Below, one piece after another: positions 52,364-61,857 of a DNA stretch of 64,000 nucleotides (the stretch's first letter is position 1; every line of letters starts with the position of its first letter). The notes under the pieces were generated by a model. That model was not told the origin of the DNA, did not search any database, and saw nothing but the letters and a program-made list of their open reading frames with translations. The stretch lies in assembly GCA_018433765.1 (NCBI GenBank), contig JAHDQO010000013.1, forward strand, positions 1 to 64,000. Reading direction: 5' to 3'. The position numbers were made by a program, and so were the translations under genes. This DNA comes from Tissierellales bacterium. Lineage in GTDB: Bacteria > Bacillota > Clostridia > Tissierellales > Sedimentibacteraceae.

Positions 52364-53047
52364 ATGAAAAGAATATTATTAGTTGAAGATGATTTAAGTT
52401 TAATTGAAGGATTGAAATTTTCTCTTACTAAACATGATTTTGATGTAACAGTTGCTAGAACTGTAAAAGAAGCAAAAACTTACTTTAAAAATAATCTGTA
52501 TGATTTGATAATACTAGACTTAATGCTTCCAGACGGAAGCGGTTTTAATATATGTAAAACTATTAGACGAACTTCTAACATACCTATTATTTTCCTTACA
52601 GCTTTTGACGAAGAGGTAAATGTGGTTATGGGATTAGATATAGGTGGAGATGATTATATAACAAAGCCTTTTAAGTTAAATGAACTTATATCAAGAATAA
52701 ATGCTGCATTGAGACGTTCAGATTCATTTAAAGAACAGTTAAAGGAATTAAGCTCAAATGGTATAACAGTAAAGTTGCTGGAAGGAAGAGTAATAAAGAA
52801 TGGCGTAGATATTGAGCTTACATCTGCTGAATACAGACTATTATGCTTATTTATGCAAAATCCAAATATAATATTATCAAAAGATCAAATAATGCAGAGA
52901 TTATGGAACTGTAATGAAAGTTTTGTTGATGATAATACTTTAGCAGTTTATATAAGCAGACTGCGTGAGAAAATAGAAGATAACCCAAAAGAACATATAT
53001 TTTTAACAACTATAAGGGGCAGGGGTTATAAATGGAATGTGGTGTAA
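52364..53047 (+). CDS. OmpR-family response regulator
   Basis: A 227-residue response regulator: receiver domain with EDD at 8-10, phosphoacceptor Asp52 in LIILDLMLPDGSG and Lys in KPFKLNE. The C-terminal winged helix ends TIRGRGYKWNV. It resembles the regulator at 26050 in sequence and in setting. The start is ATG with GAAAGGA about 12 bases upstream. A kinase gene follows by 10 bases, and an ABC transporter comes after a repeat-filled gap. It probably controls those transporter genes. Confidence 0.92.
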   Translation: MKRILLVEDDLSLIEGLKFSLTKHDFDVTVARTVKEAKTYFKNNLYDLIILDLMLPDGSGFNICKTIRRTSNIPIIFLTAFDEEVNVVMGLDIGGDDYITKPFKLNELISRINAALRRSDSFKEQLKELSSNGITVKLLEGRVIKNGVDIELTSAEYRLLCLFMQNPNIILSKDQIMQRLWNCNESFVDDNTLAVYISRLREKIEDNPKEHIFLTTIRGRGYKWNVV

Positions 53048-53057
53048 GGAGTTAGAA

Positions 53058-54305
53058 ATGAATTTATTTATAGATAAGGATATAAGAAAATTTATAGTAA
53101 GCCTGATATTAACTTTATTCATAGGAATTATATTAATTCAAATTATTACGTATGTTAATACTATTCATTTTAAAAATGAAATAATAAGACATGACTATGA
53201 ACTTGCAGGATATCTTATTGATAAATACCCAAACATGGATGTAGAAATACAATCTTTGTTTACAAAAGAAAAAACTAACGACAATTATCAAAAAGGAAAA
53301 AAATTGCTTGAAAAGTCAGGTTTTAATGAGAATATGGAAATGTTCTTAATCCCACAAATAGATAATTACTATAACACAAATAGATTTATCAGTTTTGTAT
53401 TTTCTATAGTTTTTAGCCTTATAGTAGTATTTATAGTGTATATTTTTTTGAAAGCTTATACTGATAAAATTAATAAGTACAGCAGAGATGTAAACAAAAT
53501 TATGAATGGTGAAATAGCAACAAGGCTTGCAGATAACGACGAAGGTAATCTTGCTAAACTGGCAACATCTATAAACTTAATGGCTACTTCACTGCATACT
53601 CATATTGAAAAAGAAAAGGGAAATCGAATTTTCTTAAAGAATATTATAACTAATATATCACACCAGCTTAAAACTCCTCTTTCTGCTCTTACAATGTATA
53701 ATGAAATTATGAAGGATGAAAATGTTAATAATGAAGTAATAAACGATTTCTTAAATAAAAGTGAAAATGAACTTAACCGTATACAAATACTTATTTCTAA
53801 TTTATTAAAATTAGCAAAATTGGATGCGGGCATTATTGTACTAAACAAGAACAGTCATGTTTTAAATGATATTATAAATAAGGTAGTTAAAAGCTTTGAA
53901 ACAAGAGCAATTATAGAGCAGAAGACTATTGAAATTAAATCTAAAAGTTCTGTAACATACTTTTGTGATAGAGTATGGATGCTTGAAGTTTTAAGCAATC
54001 TGGTTAAAAATGCATTGGAGCATACTACTGAGGGTAATAACATATTACTTGAAATTGAAGAAACTCCTTTAATGATTAAAATAATAGTTAGTGATAATGG
54101 TAAAGGAATTCATCCTGATGATATAAATCACATTTTTAAAAGATTTTACCGAAGCAGGTTTTCTCAAAACAAGCAGGGCACAGGGGTAGGACTTACTTTA
54201 GCTAAGTCAATTGTTGAAATGCACGGAGGTTTTATATCTGTCCAAAGTACAATCGAAAAAGGAACAACATTTATAGTTCATCTACCAAAGCTTACAGATT
54301 TGTAA
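53058..54305 (+). CDS. sensor histidine kinase
   Basis: A 415-residue membrane kinase. Two helices (about 12-33 and 108-132) enclose an extracytoplasmic loop of about 75 residues. A HAMP-like linker (YSRDVNKIMNGEIATRLAD) follows, then HisKA with His202 in ITNISHQLKTP. The catalytic domain has N-box NLVKNALEH and G-boxes SDNGKGI and GTGVGLTLAKS. I chose the ATG at 53058 with AAGGAG 6 bases upstream, since the longer frame overlaps the regulator gene without a site. It is the cognate kinase of the preceding regulator and a paralogue of the one at 26717. Confidence 0.9.
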   Translation: MNLFIDKDIRKFIVSLILTLFIGIILIQIITYVNTIHFKNEIIRHDYELAGYLIDKYPNMDVEIQSLFTKEKTNDNYQKGKKLLEKSGFNENMEMFLIPQIDNYYNTNRFISFVFSIVFSLIVVFIVYIFLKAYTDKINKYSRDVNKIMNGEIATRLADNDEGNLAKLATSINLMATSLHTHIEKEKGNRIFLKNIITNISHQLKTPLSALTMYNEIMKDENVNNEVINDFLNKSENELNRIQILISNLLKLAKLDAGIIVLNKNSHVLNDIINKVVKSFETRAIIEQKTIEIKSKSSVTYFCDRVWMLEVLSNLVKNALEHTTEGNNILLEIEETPLMIKIIVSDNGKGIHPDDINHIFKRFYRSRFSQNKQGTGVGLTLAKSIVEMHGGFISVQSTIEKGTTFIVHLPKLTDL

Positions 54306-54339
54306 GCTTATTTTCATATTATAGTAAGAATCTGATGTT

Positions 54340-54580
54340 ACTATAAAAGAAGATAAAAGTTTTATGAAATGAGAATGGAGAATTAATGGTTAATAAACGA
54401 GTGACGAGAAATGAGGAACTAGTAACATGGAAAGTTTTTTATTTTAATAAAAAACTATAGAATAATCAAAAATAGTTCTCGGTTACTAGTTATTCATTAT
54501 TTATTCAACTATTGATTTACGAAGTTTGAGTAAATTAACATTGTTACTTGTTCCTCATTACTAGTTTTTGTTTAAATGAA
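54340..54580. repeat. mosaic repeats between kinase and ABC genes
   Basis: AAATGAGAATGGAGAATTAA, AACGAGTGACGAGAAATGAG and GTTACTTGTTCCTCATTACT belong to the dispersed families. There is no gene in the 355-base gap 54306-54660. Confidence 0.6.
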
Positions 54581-54627
54581 TTGCGGAGCACTTTTACAGT
54601 GTACTTCCGTGTTATTCCGTGGTTAAT
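54581..54627 (+). repeat. CCGTGGTTAAT dispersed element, copy 3
   Basis: TTGCGGAGCACTTTTACAGT, then GTACTTCCGTGTTATTCC and GTGGTTAAT, ends 33 bases before the ATG of the ABC ATPase gene, in the same orientation as that gene. Confidence 0.75.
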
Positions 54628-54660
54628 ATTATCAATTATTTAAAACTTTGGAGGTATAAA

Positions 54661-55341
54661 ATGAAGATACTTAAAACAGTAAATCTTTCTAAAACATATG
54701 GAAAAGGTAATATAAAGGTAGAAGCTTTGAAGAATGTTTCTTTTTCGGTTAATAAAGGTGAATTTGTTTCAATAGTTGGACCATCAGGTTCAGGAAAAAG
54801 CACACTTCTTAATCTGCTTGGTGGATTAGATACACCAACAAAAGGAAAAGTATATTTAGATGATAGAGACTTGTTTTCTATGAAAGAAAAGGAACTGTCA
54901 GTATTTAGAAGGCGTAATATAGGGTTTGTTTTTCAAGCATATAACTTAGTTCCTGAATTAAACGTTGAAGAAAATATAGCATTACCAATACTGCTAGACT
55001 ATAAAAAGCCTGATATGAAGCATATCAATGAATTACTAGATATACTAGGGCTAAGCGAAAGAAAACACCACTTACCGAATCAGCTTTCTGGAGGACAGCA
55101 GCAGCGTTTAGCGATAGGCAGAGCACTTGCTACAAAACCATCAATTATTTTAGCAGATGAGCCAACAGGAAACCTTGACAGCAAGAACAGTAAAGATGTA
55201 ATTAATTTAATGAGAATGTCTGTTGATAAATATAATCAAACTCTTATAATGATAACTCATGACCAAAATTATGCTTCCTATGCAGACAGAATACTAAATG
55301 TCGAAGATGGAGTTGTAACTGAACTTGGAGGTGCAAGATAA
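54661..55341 (+). CDS. ABC transporter ATP-binding protein (MacB/BceA type)
   Basis: A 226-residue ATPase: Walker [11 protein letters not shown]-loop [10 protein letters not shown], signature [12 protein letters not shown], Walker [14 protein letters not shown] and switch histidine in ITHDQN. I chose the ATG at 54661, with TTGGAGG 7 bases upstream. The frame runs 14 codons further up, but that part lies next to a dispersed repeat and has no site. Its stop overlaps the permease start (TAATG). It is a paralogue of the ATPase at 27946. Confidence 0.92.
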   Translation: MKILKTVNLSKTYGKGNIKVEALKNVSFSVNKGEFVSIVGPSGSGKSTLLNLLGGLDTPTKGKVYLDDRDLFSMKEKELSVFRRRNIGFVFQAYNLVPELNVEENIALPILLDYKKPDMKHINELLDILGLSERKHHLPNQLSGGQQQRLAIGRALATKPSIILADEPTGNLDSKNSKDVINLMRMSVDKYNQTLIMITHDQNYASYADRILNVEDGVVTELGGAR

Positions 55342-57755
55342 TGAACAGTTATCTATCAATTGTCAATAGGTATTTGGCAGCTCATAAAAAAAAGACTAGG
55401 CTGACAATGATTAGCATTGCTATATCTGTTGCACTTGTCACAGGTATTTTTTCTATGCTTGATGTTTTCTTACAATATGAAAAAATGCAGGTTATAAAAG
55501 ACATAGGCAACTATCATATTCTTGTACAAAATCCTTCTGAAAAAGAAATGCAGTCAATAAGCAGCCGTATAGATGTACAAAATGCAGGTAGATGGATAGA
55601 TTATGGAAGAGGTAGTATAAATAATATAAAATGCAGGCTTGGAGCTCTTGAAGAAAAAATTGCAGATAATTTTGATTTAAAAGTCTTAGAAGGCAAATAT
55701 CCAACTAATAAAAACGAGATCATGATTGAGAAGTGGACAGCAGAAAGCTTATACTTGGATAAAAAAGTTAATGATACTATTAAAATTACTTTTAATGAAG
55801 ATGATACTGAAAGAGAGTTTGTTATAAGCGGCATATACAATGATTTTGCATATATGAAAGCAGAAGGTATACCTGCTTTGCTTTTATCTAGCGATAGTAA
55901 TAATGAGATTAATAAATATAAAGACTTATATATGGTAGAATTTAAAAATAGAGTAAATATAAACAAAGCAGTTGAAGACATCAAGAATCAACTTAATATT
56001 GAAGGTGACAGAGTTGTTCTAAATGAACGCTTACTTGCTGTTATAGGACAAAGTAAGAATAGTTCTGCTTTGTGGCTGTATTCTACAGGAGCTGTTTTAT
56101 TTTTTATTGTTCTTCTAGCTGGAGTTGTTATGATATATAATACTTTTAATATTTCAGTTATGGATAGAATAAGGCAGTTTGGACTTTTAAGGTGTATAGG
56201 AGCTTCACAGTCACAGATAAAGAAAATAGTAAAAAGACAAGGGCTTATTATAACTTTAAAGGCTATTCCAATAGGTATATTTGCAGGTGTGATTATAACT
56301 TTTGCATGTTCCGCAATACTAAAGTTTTATAATAATAATTTATTTGGAAACATATCAGTATTTAATTTTAGCCCAATAGGTATAGCAGCAGGGATTCTTG
56401 TTGGCTTTTTAACTGTTTTTATAGCATCTTCACTACCTGCAAAAAAGGCAGCTAGTGTTTCTCCAGTCAATGCTGTGACTGGAAGTAATGAAACAAAAAC
56501 AAAAAAAACTAAGAAAAAAGGTCTTTTAACAAAGATTTTTCATGCTGATATTGCTATGGGAATAAATAATGCTACTATTAAAAAGAAAACACTTATATTG
56601 ATGTCGTGTTCAATAGCAATAAGTATTATTATGTTTTTAGGATTCAATGTGTTTATTGATTTCATGCATAAAGCTTTAAAAACTACTAAACCTTACACAC
56701 CAGATATTTCTTTAATATCAGAGGAAGGATTGAGCAATGATTTATATAAAGATCTATCAGATATAGAAGGTGTTAAAAATGTTTATGGTAGAATGTTTGG
56801 TTATGTTGATGCTACTTTTGATGCGGAAAAGCTGACAGATAATTATAAAGAAATGATGGAGGATATTGAAGTAACTGATAACGGTTTATTTATTCCTCCT
56901 GAAAAATCTTGGATAATATCTTATGATACAAACCAGCTTAAATGGGCAAAAACAGACTTGTTAGAAGGAGAATTATCCGAAGATAAAATGAATGAAAAAA
57001 ATGGAGTTATAGTAGTTGCTAGGCAGTTTAGAAACAATATTGCAACGCATACCACTAATCTACAATTAGGAGATAGTGTTTATATAAAAACACCTAATGG
57101 AACAAAGGAATTAACTGTTATGGGTATACTTCGAACAGTACCTTTTAGTGATTCAGAGTTAAATTTAACTACATTCATAACTACAGAAAAGTTGTTTACT
57201 GAATTAACTAATAAGTCACGATTTGAGGCAATTGACATACAGCTTAACAGTAGGAAAGATGAAAAAACTGTAGACGTTATCAAAAATAAGGTAGATGATT
57301 CTATTACCTATCTAGACGCAAGACAGAAGAATAGTGATATTAATCAAACATTTTTTACTATGGCACTATTTGTTTACGGCTTTGTAGCTGTTATAGCTTT
57401 GATTAGTATTTTAAACATAATAAATACTATGAACACAAGTATTACTAATAAAACTAGGTATTTAGGGGTAATGAGAGCAGTAGGAATGACAGGTAAACAA
57501 CTTGATAAGATGGTTTTAGCTGAAGCATTTACCTATAGCGTAGTTGGATGCATTGCAGGGTGCATACTAGGCGTTTTACTTCAAAAATTCTTAATTGAAA
57601 GCTTAGCCGAAACAATGACTATATTTTGGAAGTTTCCTTTAACACAGGTAATTTTTATAGTCATTATTACATCTGCTGTAACACTTTTATCAGTTATTAG
57701 TCCTTTGAAACGAATAAAAGCTAAGGCAGTATCAGAGGTTGTAAACTCATTGTAA
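55341..57755 (+). CDS. FtsX-family ABC permease
   Basis: An 804-residue membrane protein with two FtsX units. Helix 1 (about 18-40) is followed by an extracytoplasmic domain and three helices near 245-370. A fifth helix (near 425-445) is followed by a second domain and three helices near 675-800. Coupling loops MDRIRQFGLLRCIGASQSQI and TNKTRYLGVMRAVGMTGKQL are present. It is translationally coupled to its ATPase. With the kinase and regulator upstream this forms a sensing-and-response module like that at 26050-31301. The substrate is unknown; peptide antibiotics are common for such modules. Confidence 0.9.
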   Translation: MNSYLSIVNRYLAAHKKKTRLTMISIAISVALVTGIFSMLDVFLQYEKMQVIKDIGNYHILVQNPSEKEMQSISSRIDVQNAGRWIDYGRGSINNIKCRLGALEEKIADNFDLKVLEGKYPTNKNEIMIEKWTAESLYLDKKVNDTIKITFNEDDTEREFVISGIYNDFAYMKAEGIPALLLSSDSNNEINKYKDLYMVEFKNRVNINKAVEDIKNQLNIEGDRVVLNERLLAVIGQSKNSSALWLYSTGAVLFFIVLLAGVVMIYNTFNISVMDRIRQFGLLRCIGASQSQIKKIVKRQGLIITLKAIPIGIFAGVIITFACSAILKFYNNNLFGNISVFNFSPIGIAAGILVGFLTVFIASSLPAKKAASVSPVNAVTGSNETKTKKTKKKGLLTKIFHADIAMGINNATIKKKTLILMSCSIAISIIMFLGFNVFIDFMHKALKTTKPYTPDISLISEEGLSNDLYKDLSDIEGVKNVYGRMFGYVDATFDAEKLTDNYKEMMEDIEVTDNGLFIPPEKSWIISYDTNQLKWAKTDLLEGELSEDKMNEKNGVIVVARQFRNNIATHTTNLQLGDSVYIKTPNGTKELTVMGILRTVPFSDSELNLTTFITTEKLFTELTNKSRFEAIDIQLNSRKDEKTVDVIKNKVDDSITYLDARQKNSDINQTFFTMALFVYGFVAVIALISILNIINTMNTSITNKTRYLGVMRAVGMTGKQLDKMVLAEAFTYSVVGCIAGCILGVLLQKFLIESLAETMTIFWKFPLTQVIFIVIITSAVTLLSVISPLKRIKAKAVSEVVNSL

Positions 57756-57790
57756 TATATGATATTAATTAAAAAGTTAATTGTAATGAA

Positions 57791-57857
57791 AAGAATCTGG
57801 GGACGGCATTTTTTTGACTATTTCAAATAGTTAAAAAGTTGCCGTCCCCAGATTCTT
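57791..57857. repeat. GGGGACGG inverted repeat, second copy
   Basis: AAGAATCTGGGGACGGCA pairs with TGCCGTCCCCAGATTCTT. The inner part (GACTATTT/AAATAGTT) also pairs, apart from a few mismatches. It is related to the element at 48640-48704 and may also terminate the permease gene. Confidence 0.78.
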
Positions 57858-57971
57858 AAACTTAGTTGTGATATAATAATTAATATTTTAATAAAATATT
57901 AATAAAACAATTATAAAATTGTGTGTTAAAATAAGTGAAGACAATTACAGTCCTAAGTAGGAGGGAAATAC

Positions 57972-59054
57972 ATGAAAACAAATATATATGTATTATGTGG
58001 AGGACGATCAGTAGAGCACGAAGTATCTCTAAAAAGTGCTTCTGCAATATTAAATGCGCTTGATAGAGAAAAATACAATGTTTACCCAATATTTATAACA
58101 AAAGAAGGAATTTGGTGCAATTTAGGATTACTAGAACATAAAATAGAAAATGTAAAACAATTACAGAGAACATCAACGAATACTATATCTAATTCTATAG
58201 GAGAATTTTTAACTAACCAATTTAAACAAGATGAAAGAAATATAATATTTCCAGCTTTACATGGGAAAAATGGAGAAGATGGAACTATACAAGGACTCTT
58301 GGAATTAATTGATGTACCTTATGTAGGAAATGAAGTTTTATCTTCAGCAGTAGGCATGGATAAGGTTGTTATGAAAGATATATTTAAAAAATACAGCATT
58401 CCTCAAGTAAAGTATACACATATTAAAAGAAACATATGGGAAGAAAATGAAGAGTTAGCTTATGAACAAATAGAAAAAGAAATAGGTTATCCTTGCTACG
58501 TTAAACCAGCTAATTCTGGCTCTAGTGTTGGAATTAATAAAGTTGATAATAGAGAACAAGTTATTAAAGCAGTTAAAGAAGCCTTTTTATATGATGTAAA
58601 AATAATAGTAGAGCAAGAAATAACTGCTAGAGAGATGCAGTTATCAGTAGTAGGGAATGAACATCCTAAATCTTCTGTGGCTGGAGAATTTATATTGGAA
58701 AGACCTTTCTTTGATTACAATGCTAAATATATAGATGGAACATTAATACCTGTTGTTCCTGCAAGATTAAAGCCTGAAGTAAGTGATAAAGTACGTGAAA
58801 TGGCTGTAAAAGCATTCAAGGTATTAAATTGCTATGGTTTAGCAAGAGTTGATATATTTGTTACTGATAATGATGAAATTTATGTTAATGAAGTTAATAC
58901 AATGCCTGGATTTACAAGTGTAAGCATGACACCTGTTTTATGGGGAGCTACAGATGGAACTACATATGCTGAGTTAGTTGAAAGATTAATTGATTTAGCA
59001 TTTAATAGATATGATCAAAAGAAATCTATATTAAATTCGAGGTGTATAAAGTGA
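57972..59054 (+). CDS. ddl: D-alanine--D-alanine ligase
   Basis: A 360-residue ATP-grasp ligase that makes D-Ala-D-Ala for peptidoglycan. Family marks are CGGRSVEHEVSLKSA at the N-terminus, HGKNGEDGTIQGLLEL, the ATP-grasp YPCYVKPANSGSSVGINKV and the metal-binding NEVNTMPGFTSVSM. The length is normal. Start: ATG with AGGAGGG 8 bases upstream. Its TGA overlaps the GTG start of murF (GTGA), so the next enzyme of the pathway is translationally coupled. The residues that select D-lactate in VanA-type ligases were not assessed. Confidence 0.95.
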   Translation: MKTNIYVLCGGRSVEHEVSLKSASAILNALDREKYNVYPIFITKEGIWCNLGLLEHKIENVKQLQRTSTNTISNSIGEFLTNQFKQDERNIIFPALHGKNGEDGTIQGLLELIDVPYVGNEVLSSAVGMDKVVMKDIFKKYSIPQVKYTHIKRNIWEENEELAYEQIEKEIGYPCYVKPANSGSSVGINKVDNREQVIKAVKEAFLYDVKIIVEQEITAREMQLSVVGNEHPKSSVAGEFILERPFFDYNAKYIDGTLIPVVPARLKPEVSDKVREMAVKAFKVLNCYGLARVDIFVTDNDEIYVNEVNTMPGFTSVSMTPVLWGATDGTTYAELVERLIDLAFNRYDQKKSILNSRCIK

Positions 59055-60427
59055 TAAAATATTCATTAAAAGAGCTGCAAACAATAGTAAAAGGTTCAAA
59101 TTTAAAAAAAGAATATGAATCTTTATCTATTAAAGGAATTTCTATAGATTCAAGACAAATAGAAAAAGGTCAGCTCTTTGTACCTATAATAGGAGAAAAT
59201 TTTGATGGTCATACATTTATTGATGGAGCAATTAAAAATGGTGCAGCAGCAGCTTTGTGGAATGAAGACACGCCAGTTCCTAATATTGATTTTCCTTTTA
59301 TATTAGTTAAAGATACATTAGAAGCAATGCAGATGATTGCTAAAGAGTATAGAAGTAGTTTAAAAGTAAAAATAGTAGGGATTACAGGCAGTAATGGCAA
59401 AACATCAACTAAAGATATCTTAGCAGGGCTTTTAAGTACTAAGTACAAAACTAAAAAAACTTTAGGTAACTTTAATAATGAAATAGGAGTGCCGCTTACT
59501 ATTTTTAATTTAGAAGAAGATACAGAAATAGCTGTTATAGAAATGGGTACCATGAAATTTGGTGATATAAGTCAGTTAACAAACTTTGTAAAACCAGATG
59601 TAGCCATTATAACAAGTATTGGAGAGGCTCATTTAGAAGATTTAAAAACATTGGAAAATGTAGCTGTAGCAAAACTTGAAATTTTAGAGGGATTAAACCC
59701 AAATGGATTATTTATTTATTATGGTGACGATCCGTATTTAAAAGAAAAAGTTCCAACATATAATATAAAACAAAAAGTTATTACATATGGAGAAGATAAT
59801 CACAATGATTATCAACCTAATTTAGATGACTATGATGGAAAAGGAATAACCTTTAAATTCAATAAACCTGAGTCGTCTAGTTTTACTCTATCTATGATAG
59901 GTAAGCATCAAATGTATAATGCAACAGCAGCAATTATAGCTGCTCAACATTTTGGCATAACTTTAGAAAACGTGCAAAAAGGTTTTGAAAAAATAGATAA
60001 AACAGGAATGAGAAACGAGTTAATAAAAGCTAATGGATTTTCAATCTTAAATGATTGCTATAAATCAAACCCAGCTAGTGTTGTTACATCATTAGAAACT
60101 CTATACAGTTTAAAACAATATGATCAAAAGATTGTTGTTTTAGGCGATATGCAGGGACTAGGAACTTCAGAAATAGAATTGCATGAAGAAATAGGTGAAA
60201 GTATAGATCCAAATCAAATAGAGTATATTTTTACTTTAGGTCCTATTTCAGAATTTTTAGTTAAGAAAGCTAGGAGAAGATTTGATGAAAATAAAGCACT
60301 TTCATATTTAAATAAACCTGATTTAATTAAAGACTTGAAAAAAGTCATAAAGCCTAATGCTCTTGTATTGATAAAAGGTTCTAGAGGATTAGAATTAGAA
60401 GAAATTGTAGAGGCATTAGTAAAGTAA
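59051..60427 (+). CDS. murF: UDP-MurNAc-tripeptide--D-Ala-D-Ala ligase
   Basis: A 458-residue Mur ligase that adds D-Ala-D-Ala to the muropeptide precursor. It has the N-terminal uridine-binding block IKGISIDSRQIEKGQLFVPI, ATP loop GITGSNGKTSTKD, ATP/metal region ETEIAVIEMGTMKFGDI and C-terminal NDCYKSNPASV typical of MurF. I chose the GTG at 59051 with GAGGTG 6-8 bases upstream, giving the usual MIKYSLKEL start and a 4-base overlap with ddl. A GTG three codons earlier would begin inside that site. The pair supplies the last cytoplasmic amino-acid steps of wall synthesis. Confidence 0.95.
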   Translation: MIKYSLKELQTIVKGSNLKKEYESLSIKGISIDSRQIEKGQLFVPIIGENFDGHTFIDGAIKNGAAAALWNEDTPVPNIDFPFILVKDTLEAMQMIAKEYRSSLKVKIVGITGSNGKTSTKDILAGLLSTKYKTKKTLGNFNNEIGVPLTIFNLEEDTEIAVIEMGTMKFGDISQLTNFVKPDVAIITSIGEAHLEDLKTLENVAVAKLEILEGLNPNGLFIYYGDDPYLKEKVPTYNIKQKVITYGEDNHNDYQPNLDDYDGKGITFKFNKPESSSFTLSMIGKHQMYNATAAIIAAQHFGITLENVQKGFEKIDKTGMRNELIKANGFSILNDCYKSNPASVVTSLETLYSLKQYDQKIVVLGDMQGLGTSEIELHEEIGESIDPNQIEYIFTLGPISEFLVKKARRRFDENKALSYLNKPDLIKDLKKVIKPNALVLIKGSRGLELEEIVEALVK

Positions 60428-60519
60428 AATATCAATAATATACTAAGCAAAAGGTTATACTATAATATGATATAGTTGGCAAATACAAATAAAGCATTAA
60501 TATTATAGGAGGTAATAAA

Positions 60520-61677
60520 ATGACATTAAAAGCTTTTAAAATACCTAAAGACATAGTTTTTGGAGAAGGGGCTTTAGAACATTTATCTAAACTTGAAGGT
60601 AAAAAAGCTACAATAGTTACAGGTGGAAGGTCGATGAAGAGATTTGGCTTTCTAGATGAAGCTAAATCTCAATTAGAAAAAGCAGGTATGGAAGTATCAA
60701 TAGTAGATGGTGTAGAACCTAATCCATCAATTGAAACAGTAATTCGAGGCGGGAAAGAAATGGAAGAATTCGGACCTGATTGGATTGTTGCTATAGGTGG
60801 AGGATCTGCACTAGACGCAGCTAAGATTATGTGGGTTTATTATGAATACCCTGATACAAAATTTGAAGATTTAATTGCTGGAAAATTTCCTAAATTAAGA
60901 ACAAAGGCGAAATTTATCGCCTGCCCATCAACAAGTGGTACAGCTTCTGAGATTACAGCATTTTCTGTTATAACAGATGTAAAAAATCATATAAAATATC
61001 CATTAGTTTCATATGAAATGACACCAGATATTGCTTTATTGGATGCTAATATTCCATCAAAAATGCCTAAAAATATTACAGCAAATACTGGTATGGATGT
61101 TATGACTCATGCTATCGAAGCTTATGTATCTACAGCTGCTTCCAGTTATACTGATCCGTTAGCACTAGAAGCTATTAAGTTAGTATTTAAACAAATAGTT
61201 AATGCATATGAAGATGGAGATAATATTAAGGCTAGAGAAGATATGCACAACGCTTCAGCATTAGCAGGTATGGCTTTTACAAATGCTTCTCTAGGTTTAG
61301 TTCACAGCCTTGCACACAAAATAGGTGGAGAATTTGGTATTACTCATGGATTAGCAAATGCTGTATTACTGCCTTATATTATAGAATATAACAGTAAGGC
61401 AACTGATAAATTCAAAGAAATAGAAAAACAGCTTGAGATAAGTGATTTAGTATCTGCATTAAAGGAATTAAATGTTAAAGTAGGTATACCAAAGACACTT
61501 AAAGATGTTACAGAAGTTGAAATAACAGAAGAAAAATTAAATGAAGTTTTAGATAGAATGAGTAAAAACGCATTTGAAGACCCATGTACATTGACAAATC
61601 CTAGAGATTCATCACCAGAAGATGTTAAAGAAATTTATAAATGCGCATTCTACGGCGAATCAGCCTTAAAAATATAA
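60520..61677 (+). CDS. iron-containing alcohol dehydrogenase
   Basis: A 385-residue group III alcohol dehydrogenase. It has the dinucleotide-binding VAIGGGSALDAAKIM, ACPSTSGTASEITAFSVITD, and the metal-binding histidines in NAYEDG...ASLGLVHSLAHKIGGEF and GITHGLANAVLLPYI. Members reduce aldehydes to alcohols with NAD(P)H in fermentation. The DPCTLTNPRDSSPEDVKEIY tail is shared with clostridial butanol/ethanol dehydrogenases. Start: ATG with AGGAGG 8 bases upstream. It is a single gene closed by a terminator; which alcohol it makes cannot be told. Confidence 0.93.
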   Translation: MTLKAFKIPKDIVFGEGALEHLSKLEGKKATIVTGGRSMKRFGFLDEAKSQLEKAGMEVSIVDGVEPNPSIETVIRGGKEMEEFGPDWIVAIGGGSALDAAKIMWVYYEYPDTKFEDLIAGKFPKLRTKAKFIACPSTSGTASEITAFSVITDVKNHIKYPLVSYEMTPDIALLDANIPSKMPKNITANTGMDVMTHAIEAYVSTAASSYTDPLALEAIKLVFKQIVNAYEDGDNIKAREDMHNASALAGMAFTNASLGLVHSLAHKIGGEFGITHGLANAVLLPYIIEYNSKATDKFKEIEKQLEISDLVSALKELNVKVGIPKTLKDVTEVEITEEKLNEVLDRMSKNAFEDPCTLTNPRDSSPEDVKEIYKCAFYGESALKI

Positions 61678-61702
61678 ATTTAAAATGAATATTTATTTTA
61701 GT

Positions 61703-61741
61703 AAAAACGAAGTTAGAATAGAAATATTCTTCTTCGTTTTT
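61703..61741 (+). terminator. terminator of the alcohol dehydrogenase gene
   Basis: AAAAACGAAG pairs with CTTCGTTTTT, with AGAATA/TATTCT inside and a T-run in the 3' arm. Confidence 0.8.
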
Positions 61742-61785
61742 ATATGTATGCATAATAGACAAAATATGAGTATATATTATTAAAT

Positions 61786-61843
61786 TTGACAAAGTATTAA
61801 ATAAAATTTATACTATATTTAATTAGTTTTACTTTAACTAATT
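61786..61843 (+). promoter_or_regulatory. sigma-A promoter and operator of the MarR-led operon
   Basis: TTGACA (61786-61791) and TATACT (61809-61814) are 17 bases apart. Just downstream AATTAGTT-N7-AACTAATT (61821-61843) is a perfect 8-bp dyad covering the transcription start region. It is the size of a MarR operator, so the first gene product probably represses its own operon. Confidence 0.75.
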
Positions 61844-61857
61844 AAATGGAGGTAAGT

